The notes below the pieces were generated by a model that saw only the letters and a list, made by a program, of their open reading frames with translations, ran no database searches and had not been told where the DNA came from. Shown piece by piece: positions 47,494 to 58,415 of a DNA stretch of 64,000 nucleotides (its first letter is position 1; each line of letters opens with the position of its first letter). Source of the stretch: Phlebopus portentosus (lineage: Eukaryota > Basidiomycota > Agaricomycetes > Boletales > Boletinellaceae); the NCBI GenBank assembly GCA_037892935.1, contig JAYXKI010000003.1:2914001-2978000 (forward strand), written 5' to 3'. The position numbers were made by a program, and so were the translations under genes.

Positions 47494-49601
47494 ATGCAAT
47501 TCCCAGGAGGCCACATCGTTGCCTTGGCACTCCCGCTTTGGGGTATTATCATTCGATCGGTTATTCGCCATTCATTCGAGTACTAAGTATGATTCTGATC
47601 CAGGTCACACCAAGCCTTTGTGTGCGCTCCTCGCAAAGATCGTGCGACTCCGTCGTGCCCATGCTACCCTCTTCACGGATGTCACCATTCGAGACAAGGC
47701 CCTTAATGAGGTGGCAAGACAATTTGCTATGGACAACGACGACGGCGACACGAAGCACTTCATTAGGTGCGTTCTACGCGTTTTAATGAGAATTTGTTCT
47801 GTCCAAAACAACCTGACTTTGGCATAGAGTCGTCGCGTTGACACCGCCGCCGGGGCCGTTCCAATTTGATTCTTACAAGGCTGCATTTGTCGAAGCGTAT
47901 AAAACATTGTGTGATGGAAAACCTATTGCTATTGCCCCAGATAGTGATATTTCATACGAAGCGATCTCGGTTCCCCAACTTGCAGTTATGGATGTAAGCT
48001 CTAATTCTCAATATCAGCTTATTCTTGACTTAACTTCGAAACAGTTCTTCTGCTATGAGGCTTTAATAGGGATCCGCTCCGTCAGTGGCACTCGTGTGCC
48101 TGTATACGCCTGGCAGTCAGGTGCAGCTACGGCCGTCTTGCATCTTTTCGGTCCTGAGGACCTCGCCGGCAGAGGAGATCTAGCGGAAAAGATCAGTCAA
48201 ATCACTACAGAAGACACAGAAACCAGGGATAAGGAGATTGAGATGGTGCGACCCCCTTTCATAATCTTGATCTGTCCAGACCTTATGGTCTTCTCGAAAT
48301 AGGCATATCGCAGCTTTGATGGCAAACTTATTGAGCTGCCTGGCGTTCCACTGATGTATGACTACGAACACGCACCACAAATTGTTGGTTGCTCCGTTGC
48401 GATGCTTTCTGCTTGTCCCTTATTCTTGTTCTCCCACAGGCAGCTATTCCAATCAACCAAGCCCAAGTCGCGGTCTTTGTTGCTTATTCCAATAGGTATA
48501 CGTTTCGTCATTTACTTATGCAATTCCATGACTGAACCCGTAAAGATTTTTCTCGGAATGCGACGGTGTCATACATTCTACAAGCAGAGCATTCGAGGGA
48601 GAGGCACTCAAGAAATGGCAAGAATGGTTCGGTAGAAAGCCTAGCATTGCAATCGGACCTCTTTCCCCGCCTGCCAGCGCGGAAGATATAGAAAGGGAGA
48701 GAGCGGTGTCTCCCGTAGGAGAAGAGGTTGAAATCTTCCTCAACAATGCACTCGACAAATTTGGTCCGAACTCAGCCGTCTATGTACGTTACTGCTCTTT
48801 CTCTTCTCAATAGGCCTTCTGACACTTTTATTTCCCGTAGATTTCGTTTGGCACCGTCTGGTGGTCGTCGGAACCCGAGAAGATTTGGACCTTCATTGAT
48901 GTACTTCTTGAGCAAGGCATTCCTTTCGTACGTGAGAATGTTGCACCCACGGCATGAGACTTAACCGATGATCACTATTTGATCAGCTTCTCAGCCATGC
49001 TTCTCCAGTCGCTACCATACCTGAGGAAATATCCACCAAGGTGAAGGTTTCAGGCCTCGGGTACATTTCAAAATGGCTGCCGCAGCAGGTTATTCTACGC
49101 CATAAGGTGCGTCCATACTAAAGATTGTGCATTGTTGTTTTCTTAAGAGAGAGACAGGCCTGCGGATGGTTTGTTTCACACTGTGGACATAACTCGGTGA
49201 TGGAATCGCTGACTGCCGGAGTCCCTCTGTGAGCATCAAGTACTCTAGAGTAGTTCCTTGCTCACATTTCGTGTCCTTCTAGGATCTGTTGGCCATATGA
49301 CGCGGACCAGCCTACGAACGCAGCCAATGTCGCATATATTCATGGAGCAGGCTATGAGTTGTTTGAGGTACGGAACGGTGACGGCTTGCGACCGGTCCAT
49401 CGTCTCGGAGACAAGGCCCCTGCAGGCAGTCTGGAAGCAGTTCGGCAGGAGGCTGTTGACGTATTCGCGATGGCACGGAGCAAGGATGGAGAAGCCAAAA
49501 GAGCGAAGGCGCAATGGTTCAGCGAGCACTTTGCAAAAACATGGGAAGAAGGTGGAGAGGGCTGGATCGAGCTGGAAAAAATTGTCACGGGACTTGAGTA
49601 A
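47494..49601 (+). CDS. UDP-glycosyltransferase, GT1 family (UGT-3)
   Basis: Predicted cytosolic UDP-sugar-dependent transferase for small lipophilic acceptors. Eleven exons (47494-47542, 47604-47766, 47828-47993, 48045-48245, 48303-48383, 48440-48495, 48546-48783, 48841-48927, 48987-49106, 49158-49228, 49283-49601) give 516 residues in phase. The start is MQFPGGHIVALALPLWGHTK; the His after WG is in the catalytic region. Further marks are WQSGAATAVLHLFGPEDLAG, ECDGVIHSTSRAFEGEAL, ISFGTVWWSSEPEKIW and KWLPQQVILRHKACGWFVSH. The donor motif CGHNSVMESLTAGVPLICWP closes the site. The terminal exon ends in FAKTWEEGGEGWIELEKI. It is the closest relative of UGT-2 although 10 kb away and on the other strand, which suggests dispersed duplication or an inversion. 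Confidence 0.94.
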
Positions 49602-49878
49602 CAATTTCTAAATTATTGATTAATTAAATCATGCCAAGACTATCAGATCAGAGGTTTTTGATGTGATTATGGCTCGAGCCTGCAACCTACCATATACCCA
49701 CTATAATGATCTTTCCGTTTCATATGATCAGACGAATTTTTTTAAACTGCATTTCTGCAGTCTTTTACTTTCTTTTTATTTTTCGCAAACGCACTACTTA
49801 CTAGCCATATTACCCCATTTTCTACTTATAAGCACATAACCGAGGGAAATAGATGTTAATGCTGCACTCATCAAGTAC

Positions 49879-51321
49879 TCATTCCTCAATCGCCTTTCCT
49901 TCTTCTACACTCCTTGCTAGAATAGTCGGAGAAACGCGTTCATCATCTTCAACCCCTTCCCAATCATCTTCCTTTCCTGTCGCTCGATCAGTCTGATCGG
50001 TAGTCTCGTAGCCACGGGGAACCTCATTAGGGAGTTCCATCTCAGCTTGATCCTCCTCGCGATCTTCTATGGTGGAGTCTGATGTCGATTCTGACTCAGA
50101 CTCTGGCTCAGGCGGGGCGCGCCATTCCCATCTGTGCCCCTGGGCGGGGCCGCGATGTCCACGACCACGGAAGGCACCTCCTCGACGATGACTGCGATGA
50201 TGACCCGACAGTGGATGTGGTGGGCCGAATGAGTATGGGTCCGGATAATCCCAGAGCTGACAGGAACATGACTGCCCAAACGGCGACGTATTGAAGGCCG
50301 GTTGGTGAGGTCCTTCATAACACGTACATCCAGTAAAAGCAAACTGTGAAGGATGATGGGAGGGTCCACAATACGGTGATGGTGACCAAGTAGGCCACGT
50401 GGAGAAGTATCCAGGATGCTGAGACGGTCCAGGAAACTCATAACCGGGCGGAGGCGCAGGTGGGAATCGAGGATGATCGGGAGGCGGGGGTGGACCACCA
50501 GGACCGGGAGGCGGGGGCGGACCACCAGGACCGGGAGGTGGGGGTGGACCACCAGGACCGGGAGGTGGGGGTGGACCACCAGGACCGGGAGGCCCATGGA
50601 ATGGTCCCGGAAACGGTCTCCGATGACGACGATGTCTGCCCCTTGAACCATGGGGATGTGGTGGGCCACCTGGAATCGGCACATCGCCAGGATTAGGTCC
50701 ATGTCTTGGAGGTGGAGGTGGTGGAGGCGGTGGAGGCAACTCTCGTTCACGAGGCTTCCCATGATCATTGTGTTCGCTCATTAATCCTCCATGCAAACCG
50801 GAAGGGGGTTCATCATGGCGTTCATGGGCAGAGGGAGTTGGTGGTGGTATGCCGCTTCTCACCGCACCGTCATCCTCCTGCTGATCATCGGGTATATCTA
50901 CAGCCTCATCGCGCATTGAAAAGTCCGGAGGAGGTGGAGATGGATGAGAGAAATGGGGACCGCGGTGGGGACCTGGACCATAATGAGGATGGGGGTGAGG
51001 AGGACTGGGATGATGCGGTATGAATGAGCCATGGAAGAATGGAGGTGAAAATGGCAGCTGGTGCGGGCCTAGCGATGAGCGGGCATGGAATGGAGGCGGA
51101 GGAGGTACTGGTGAACCGTATGTGAAGCCGGGCCCGACAAGGGGCGGAGGAGGCGGGAAAGGTCCTCCAAAGCCGTGCGGCGAGGAGTGACCAGAACAAG
51201 TACAGGATTGTTCAAAGTGAGGAGGCGGAGGAGGCGGGGGAGGCGGCTGTGGATAATGAACCCCGCTACCGAAAGACGGATAGTACTGGAAAGCAGCTGG
51301 ATAAAACGACGTCGAGAACAT
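49879..51321 (-). CDS. Pro/His/Gly-rich low-complexity protein, 480 residues (tandem pair member A)
   Basis: Intronless; start MFSTSFYPAAFQYYPSF at 51321. About the first 310 residues are dominated by Pro, His, Gly and Phe with polyproline runs. A block of four perfect GPGGPPPPP units is encoded at 50479-50586. Three CxC motifs are visible (SCTCSG, GCTCYE, SCSCQL). Near residue 390 there is a His/Arg/Gly segment (HHRSHRRGGAFRGRGHRG), followed by an acidic Ser/Glu-rich tail. There is no signal peptide or transmembrane segment. The frame is open for 1.44 kb despite the biased composition, and the start, CxC/RGRG core and acidic tail recur in member B, so both are likely real. Function is unknown: RNA binding, metal binding or condensate formation are guesses. 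A TTTAAAAG element lies about 35 bp upstream of the ATG. Confidence 0.75.
   Translation of the reverse strand: MFSTSFYPAAFQYYPSFGSGVHYPQPPPPPPPPPHFEQSCTCSGHSSPHGFGGPFPPPPPLVGPGFTYGSPVPPPPPFHARSSLGPHQLPFSPPFFHGSFIPHHPSPPHPHPHYGPGPHRGPHFSHPSPPPPDFSMRDEAVDIPDDQQEDDGAVRSGIPPPTPSAHERHDEPPSGLHGGLMSEHNDHGKPRERELPPPPPPPPPPRHGPNPGDVPIPGGPPHPHGSRGRHRRHRRPFPGPFHGPPGPGGPPPPPGPGGPPPPPGPGGPPPPPGPGGPPPPPDHPRFPPAPPPGYEFPGPSQHPGYFSTWPTWSPSPYCGPSHHPSQFAFTGCTCYEGPHQPAFNTSPFGQSCSCQLWDYPDPYSFGPPHPLSGHHRSHRRGGAFRGRGHRGPAQGHRWEWRAPPEPESESESTSDSTIEDREEDQAEMELPNEVPRGYETTDQTDRATGKEDDWEGVEDDERVSPTILARSVEEGKAIEE
50479..50586 (-). repeat. 27-bp coding tandem repeat, four units
   Basis: Four head-to-tail 27-bp units (50479-50505, 50506-50532, 50533-50559, 50560-50586) encode GPGGPPPPP each, with only silent differences, and a partial fifth follows. 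Such a minisatellite may vary in copy number between strains. Confidence 0.9.
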
Positions 51322-52027
51322 ATTTGATAAGGACTTACGCTGACCAGAAGCTCTTTTAAAGACCTGTAGGAGTACTGCGCAGTTGAATGTCGCCGGCCGA
51401 GTTGCGGAGCCGTCAATTCAGTCACAGTGAACTGCGAGTTGGCGATAAGTCATATTGTCACCGAGCTTGCAGTTGGAGTCATCCGGAGCCAGCCCAGGGC
51501 TGTGCACCAATCTCATAGTATTGCTGCGCACGGGAAAGTACAGGAGCTGCGCAATCCGTTATCGGCAATGTATTATGCAGGCAGTAAGATTAGATTCATC
51601 ATGGTGGAGAAATGCAGCGGAAAGAGCCAGAAACTGACGGTGCTGTATATTACGTAATCCACAATTATGGTTTACTTCCGTCCGTAAGACTAGAATATAC
51701 GTGAATGTAGTAGTATGGTAGTAGCACAGTGTACATAGGTCGCGAACTCAGAACTGACCTTGTTAGAAGGGCATGTGCATAATATTAAATTGCCTGAAAA
51801 CATACAAATAATTATCCCGAAGCCAAAAACAGCTGAGAAATAATTCATCTTCATTAACCAGTTCTCAACAAAGAAATACGCGTGTAAAAGGCACTAAGGT
51901 CCAAATCACACCATCACACCATATCAAAGTTTTTTTTTTTGACTACGATTTACGCAGTCATTTTTATATTTTCTTATTTCGTTCTCAGATCTTACTAGTA
52001 ACTACTTCCCAAGCATCAGCGACCTTA
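51322..52027. other. Spacer between the two low-complexity genes
   Basis: 706 bases hold the promoter of member A and the 3' UTR of member B, including a T-run at 51931-51940. No gene was seen. Confidence 0.4.
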
Positions 52028-52966
52028 TTACTCATCGACGACCATTTCTCTCGCCTTCCCTTTCCCTGTCGCCGTCTTTTTATCGTTCTGTGCTGCTTCG
52101 TCAGGAATGGTGCTCGTGACCGAGATATTCTCAATACTTTCCAGTTCGTCGTCTTTCTGGACCTTTGGCTTCTCAGCGTCGCGATTGATACCTCTCTTTC
52201 CTTCCGCGGTAGCTTCTCCCTTTATTTCCGGATCGCTCTCATGAAGCTTACACTGGCACCAGCTATGTTTGTGTCCGAAAGCGTGTCCACGTCCACGTCC
52301 GCGCAGACCACGACCTCGAGATGCTCCACTGTGAAGATAGCCACGACAACCGCCGTAAGGATGAAAATGCTGGTGGTGGTGGTGGTGGGGTCCATGAATG
52401 TCTCTCATCTCGCGACCGCTAGGAAACTCACTACCTTCGACAAAACCGTGTTCATGCTCAGCACAGCGACGGCAATCGTTTCGTCCATCAAGTCGACCAC
52501 GACAATGTGCCGGACCAGGAGCAGTTGGGCTAAACTCACAACTAAACTCACGGGAATGGAACTCAGGAGAAGAACTGTCTTCAGCTCGCTCACGATCTTC
52601 GAAATCATGGCTTTCAATAGGGAAGAGGAGATGGCCTGGGAAGCATGGTTCCGGTCTCATAGTATGAAATCCTTTGCGCGAATGATGACCGCGATGGATT
52701 GAATGCGGGTGATGCATACCGGGGAAGTCGCCAGTATGAAAACCTGGGAACCCGTGCCCAAAGGTGAACTCAGGAGCAGACGGATAGGCACCATGAAGTC
52801 TACCATGGAAAGCATGACCACCGCGTGCACAATGAAGGCCGCCAAATGTTACCTCAGGCGGACCAAAATGACCAAAGTGGTTTGGTGGGCGTCCACGAAA
52901 ACCTCTAGCTGGAGGAGAGAAATAAGGATGATACAAAGAAGCAGGATAGATTGAAGTCGCAAACAT
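52028..52966 (-). CDS. His/Gly/Arg-rich low-complexity protein, 312 residues (tandem pair member B)
   Basis: Intronless; start MFATSIYPASLYHPYFSPPA at 52966, closely matching the opening of member A. The body is rich in His, Gly, Phe and Pro without long polyproline. It has a CRRCAEHEH motif, a His run of five, then a Gly/Arg block (SRGRGLRGRGRGHAFG) directly followed by WCQCKLHE. The last 70 residues are charged and Glu/Lys/Asp-rich. No signal peptide or membrane segment is present. RGRG boxes occur in RNA-binding proteins, and CxC plus many His could bind metal, but neither is shown. A TATAAAAG box about 45-50 bp before the ATG suggests a strong or inducible core promoter. The shared ends and the head-to-tail arrangement indicate a tandem duplication followed by rapid divergence. 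Confidence 0.75.
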   Translation of the reverse strand: MFATSIYPASLYHPYFSPPARGFRGRPPNHFGHFGPPEVTFGGLHCARGGHAFHGRLHGAYPSAPEFTFGHGFPGFHTGDFPGMHHPHSIHRGHHSRKGFHTMRPEPCFPGHLLFPIESHDFEDRERAEDSSSPEFHSREFSCEFSPTAPGPAHCRGRLDGRNDCRRCAEHEHGFVEGSEFPSGREMRDIHGPHHHHHQHFHPYGGCRGYLHSGASRGRGLRGRGRGHAFGHKHSWCQCKLHESDPEIKGEATAEGKRGINRDAEKPKVQKDDELESIENISVTSTIPDEAAQNDKKTATGKGKAREMVVDE

Positions 52967-53010
52967 GTTTGCTGTTTAAGTTGAATGTAGAATGAGAGCA
53001 GATGTGCATG

Positions 53011-53019
53011 CCTTTTATA
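53011..53019 (-). promoter_or_regulatory. TATA box of low-complexity gene B
   Basis: GTATAAAAGG on the coding strand lies about 45-50 bp upstream of the ATG at 52966, the clearest core promoter element in the window. Confidence 0.6.
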
Positions 53020-56000
53020 CACTTTGGGCCGCAGTCACCGATCGCCAGCGGCCGGTCATTCAGTGCAGTTCGGTGAAATGAAGTTTTGTGGCCGAGGAGA
53101 CTGGAGTCATAGATGCGCAGTGTGTGCCGTTACTGCGCACGGGCTGAAGAAATGAGTCATCAGAGTCCGTGCCCGATGAAAGCGCATGCCGCCGCAGCAG
53201 AACATTCGCATTTGTTGACTCATGTTTAGTGTGTAGCGCAGCTGGTCCTGAGTTACATGAATGACAGAATGATTCAGATCTGCAATCAGCAAAGCCGTGT
53301 CTTGAATACGGCAAGCTTAATTTCGCAGTAAGGAATCGACAGACAGACAGACAGGCAAGAACCCCGAGTAAATGAATGATATAATCTGTGACATAGTAAC
53401 AGTCCCGTGCATTAGTTATTTGTCACGGGTCTCGCTAAATACGTTTACCCTGACGACTTCAAAACTTCCTTTGACGGAGCCGGAGAAGCGTACGTACGGA
53501 AGCGTCTTCCATAAATACAATAAAAGCTCTGCAAGCACCTTCTTATTGCAATCATTCTTCTGCTTCAATCTATCTGCTATCTGAGAGATAGATATTGCTT
53601 TCTTTCTTAACCCAACACTCAATAATTTCCTCGCGTTTTTCCATTCCTGTGTTTCTTGTGATCAAACACGAGTTGACGCCACTTAATCTTATCCGCGTAA
53701 ACCCCACAAACTTGGCAACGAATTCGTCATAAGGAATAAACACATGATCGGAGTTCTTTCTCAAATTCCGCTCGCTTCTCATTTGCCTTACCATGGCCCT
53801 CCCACCCCTATCCCATGAATCCATCTCTACCCACTCGTTTCATTTCGAAGATCCCCACTCTGTCTGCATTTGGACATTGAGCGGCGCATTGCTCCCGGTG
53901 CCTGCGGGGAGCCTGAGAGTTCAGCGCCCACCTGAGTTCTCAACATGCACACCACGGTCTGGTCTGTCTGCATCCTGATCAGATCAGCACTGATCGTCGC
54001 ACCGGCAACCCGGCAGCTTTCATGTCCCGATATGGTCTAGGTTGCTAATGAAAGTCCCGAATTTTCTGCGGGAAGGTTCCAGAATTGGCTGACGATCCAT
54101 TCGGGTTCCTCATAAGTAGAGTCACCGGAACGAGGTAACCGTGCACAGTAGGAAAATGAATTTCGCATCATGCGCTGTGACATTGGTACACTAGTTAGTG
54201 GTAATTCGTGGATCGTATTCAGAACTCGACTCTGCATGGTCCTTGTCTGCAGTGGAACATGGCCCAGATTAATGAACAGACTGACGAATAGGCGAGGGGA
54301 CAATGAACTGAAAGTTGTGAGATAAGCCTAGATCGTGGTGCGGGGATTCCTGTCCCGTATGTATATCGACCTTGCCGTGACATGAACCGAGATATACGTC
54401 TAATTTTCCGACCATTGAGTGCATTAATTGCAATAGGCAAGTATGAAAGGAACACAATAGGCGATACGGCAATGTCATAATCCACTTTTCTAAATTGACA
54501 CGAGCGGCACGCCTAGGATAGGGGCCCGGAATCAGAATGCTGGGTGCACATGACCATAATCATCGTGAGACACGAGCCCTTAGTGAACAGCCGTGCTGAG
54601 CGGAAGAATTACAGCCACGAGGCGGAAGGAAAATTTAGCAAGATGAAAGTTGGAGTGGAGGCGGACATATGAATTGAGAGAAGTGATGTTAGGACATGCG
54701 ATCTAAGGTTTTCTCCTGCGCTCGGATAAAGATAGGCAGTCCTCGAGATAAGATTTCGAAATGTTTCGCGGGGATCAGTTAAACGGTATATGGCAACGGA
54801 ATCCACTGACGTGCTGCTGAAACAAGGTCTAGGAGTACCTTGAGCAATAGATAAGAGACCGGTGCGCTCCGAGATCTGGAGGAACTTACCGTCCCAAAAG
54901 CACAATCTACCGGCAGCACTGAGCTCGGCAAGACCAGCCTTTCGCGGAAGATCATACCCTTTACTCCCCAGAAGTGCGTGGGATTGAGTAAACGAAGGAG
55001 CATGCCATAGGAAAAAGATTAACGGCTGTCGTAGGTTTACAAACCCCGATATTCACATCGGAAGTGAGATCTTCTGCCCTCCCCCTATCCATCCAACCTT
55101 CTCGCTGCCAACGCGACAGTTGGGCCCGAGCATCTTTATTATCTTTGTTGGATCTCCCCACGGAGAAAGAGCTAGGGGGGGGTTTAAGGCGGCTGATAGG
55201 TGGTGTCATGCGTAGTTAATACACTGCACCAAGCCTGAAGCGGGAGTTGGTCGATAAGATGCCTCGAGAAGTAACAACAGGCACTAGACTAGAACCACCA
55301 GACCGCAGACTCGTGAATTCGACGAAAATCCTTTCTTGGACTGGGTCTTCTAGGCTCACAGAAGACCCGAATGCAACTCGGTATTTTATCGATTTTAAAT
55401 TTGTCTCTAGGATACCGACGAACAAAAAAAACCGTCGCGGTAGCCATAGGAAACTGTGGTAGCTTCGAGATCGACCGCATGGGAATGGTTCGTGTCTTGA
55501 AAATAGACTAAGGACAACTTAGACCAATGGTTTGTTCAGATCGTATCGAGGCTTTTGAGAATATAGGAAGCTATGCTCGCCCGGACGAGAGGTTGTCCCT
55601 CACATTTTTGCGTACATTCCTGCGAGGGAGGAAATAAGAGCGGCGAGTGGCGCTCAAATATCGGTAATGCACAATGCACGGATTTATTCAAAGTAGCTAA
55701 TGATAAATATCTGTAGGTCAGAATGGGGGCCGACGAAATATAGAAAACGGGTATTCCTACCTGAAGGGGCAATTGCAATGCAATTTAATTTCCTTTGTAA
55801 TCTCGAAAGCAAAAACGGAATGATAAAGTCTGCAGTTTTCTGCCACAGAGCGGTCTACTGGTCCGATCATGAAATTCATTGTGGCCACGATATTCGGCAA
55901 AGGAAATAAATGTTTTCCCCTTTCTCTCCTGAGGCCACTAGCGTGTTTTTCCCAGTAAGCGCGAGCCTGATCAAGGAAAAAATAAACGCGATAACTCCGT

Positions 56001-57959
56001 CGCTGAGTCTGGGCGACATCAGGACATCAGCTTCGAATCTCCATATGTTTTAGGCTCGAGTAGAGGTGCCTCCGAGATTTAAGGGTTTCGTTGAGGAATA
56101 CCTCCGTTCAAGAGAAGGAGAGAAAACATATCCGATGATCCGTGGACCGGAGAAAGACTTGAAAGTGTCTGAAACGATGCCAAGTTAGGAGATCACGAAA
56201 GTCATTATGCAGATCAATTTGACCCTGATGAAATCAGACAAGAAGCCAGAGTCGATTGATGGAGAACGGTGAAATAATCAATCCTGGAGATGGTCGGATT
56301 GGAGAAGGAAACATGAGGCTGAGGGCGTGGCGCTCGCATCCGGGGTTAAAGATGTGTGTTTTACCGGTATTAACGGACTAACGGGTCGTCCAAGGCATTT
56401 CGTGGGTAAGAAACATCTCACTCTTCATGCGAAATTCGAGACAGACAAAGATTTGAAGAAAGATATTGCTTCACTGCGGGCCTACCATTGGTCCTTGGCT
56501 ACGATCGGCTAATTAATCTTAATTTTAGGTTCGCAATGCAGCGATCACTCACGAGCGCATGAATCGTGCAGAAATGGAGTACCCAAGAAGCAAGTGCTGC
56601 GGAATGCGATCCAATGTGCATTGCGATCTAGACTGTATAAGATACTTGCTCCCAAGCAAGCTTGAGATCGCTTACATCGAGTAGCAGGCTGCCTTGCCTT
56701 TAGGATTATCGAATATGTGCAGTCGAGTTTATCCGGCACCTGGGAATTTCACGGTGCTTTCTGGGTAAGCCGAAAGGATGTTTGGGGCATTGGGTAAGCG
56801 TAGTCACAAAGCGGAGAATTGAGCCTTGAGTATACGCATACGCAGAGCTAGCAATGTTTAGACTGAGATGGCCAAGTGACGACCTGCTGCGGATGATGGT
56901 CTTGAGTCTAGGAGCATGTTGGATCATAGGTCGCACCATCGGAAGCGGGCTGAAGCGAATCCGAGAATAAATGCCTTGTTTCTGCATTGCTCCGACGGAA
57001 GCATCAATGCGGCTTACATTTAGCATACTGCAAAGTATACTTACTACACTTTGTTTGAGGTGCCGTCTCACATCGGAAGCGCACATACAGATGAACGCCA
57101 CTCGGTCAGAGACTTTGCTGGTGATCCATTGACACGCCAAACGCTCGCCACGCGCCGGTGGGAGATGGATTCTCCACGCATGTAAATTGCGGATTACGTA
57201 TGGGCCGTGTCTAGGTGTCCAAGGGCGCTCGGCTTTCTTAATCAATGCGCACCGCCTGGGCGAGGTTGCCGAGAGGCCGAAGACAGCCGGAAGACGCGAC
57301 ATTCTAGTTATGTTATGTATTCCCAGGGTATTCGCATTTTCGTCTTGAGGGTAAGGGTGAGCCTGAATACGCGATGCGAGAATGAAAAAAGTGAAAAAGT
57401 GCCGTGGTAAACGGAGATCGATCAGCCGGGCGATGCGAGGCCAGAGATACCTGGACACCAGGCGCTGGTACATTCATAGGAGACTAAGGGCACGTAGTGG
57501 TAGGTATAGGTATTTGACATGCCTTTGTAGTGAAATGCAGGTCGTCGCAGGAGGGGATGAGTCATATAGGGGTGCTACTAGTAGTCGCTTGATCGACCCA
57601 GGAGAACAGCCATCCGGATGGGCGGGAGGACTTCATCTAGTCTCCTTGGAAGACAGAGTTGCGGCCGCGTTGGGTCTGAAATGTGGCTGGAGTACATGTA
57701 CCAGCGGAAGCCGACCGACCAGAACTGGTCTGGTGTGTGTGGAAACTGAAAGCGGAAGCAAATAAAGGACGAGCCAGACTACCGGTTCTCGGGCCGAGGA
57801 TGATTTGAGAGGATCGGCGTCACTTACTATTTAGTAATAGTACGAGTGACGGGAGTCCTGGTGACCGAGGGACGCCCTAAGTACTGAGCGTCGATCATCA
57901 GGATGACTACCTGGAACCATGAGTGAGTTGTTGGACTTTATAAACAACATGACTTCATC

Positions 57960-58115
57960 GCCTCAGGCTTCTCCCTTCTCTTCTCTCTTACTTACATATA
58001 TCCCTTTCCTCATTCCCCTTTTGCCCTCCCTCGTCCTTTTCTTCCTCCCTTCTTATATTCACCTTTCTATCTTGTTTCCACTTTTATTCTTTTTTTTTCC
58101 TCCTTGCTCTTTAGG
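57960..58115 (+). promoter_or_regulatory. Pyrimidine-rich tract upstream of the C2H2 regulator
   Basis: About 150 bases are almost purely C and T on the plus strand, ending some 300 bp before the ATG at 58416. CT-rich blocks are common near transcription starts of fungal genes. A core promoter or 5' UTR role is inferred. Confidence 0.4.
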
Positions 58116-58415
58116 GTTGGGTCATAACTCGACAGACCGATTCCTCATCGAGATCTGCGTTGGAAACGACGACCGTTCTCACGTGCGATACAAACGCATA
58201 TCCCTTCTTGAGCGCTGCGCAGACGAGCCGCCCTTCTCTAATCTGGTCTGCCCCCATTTTCGTTGACAACCAATAGTAACCTTCTACGTCTTGGCATATA
58301 TTACCTTACCTAACGCCTCCTTCGTCGGACGTCGACATCTCTCCGAGGTCGCTTGTGCGCACTTGCTCTCCTCTCTTCTTGAATCTGCTGGCCAGCGACC
58401 CCTCGACACGCGACG

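Larger units (their letters stand above)
52967..58415. other. 5.4-kb stretch without a recognisable gene
   Basis: Scattered short frames (minus strand 54609-55209 and 56706-57473; plus strand 57382-57765) show no family motif. I could not link them by splice sites. No transposon protein, terminal repeats or RNA gene were recognised. The left 100 bases hold the promoter of low-complexity gene B. The right end forms the long upstream region of the C2H2 gene. Confidence 0.4.

Noticed and set aside
50416..50696. Open frames on the plus strand opposite the proline-rich gene (TRTGR and DHQDREVG repeats)
   Set aside because: They are mirror images of the 27-bp repeat inside the minus-strand gene, and have no start context or homology.
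54609..55209. Minus-strand frames that look membrane-like
   Set aside because: Three overlapping frames of similar quality with no conserved motif and no good splice sites; likely chance.
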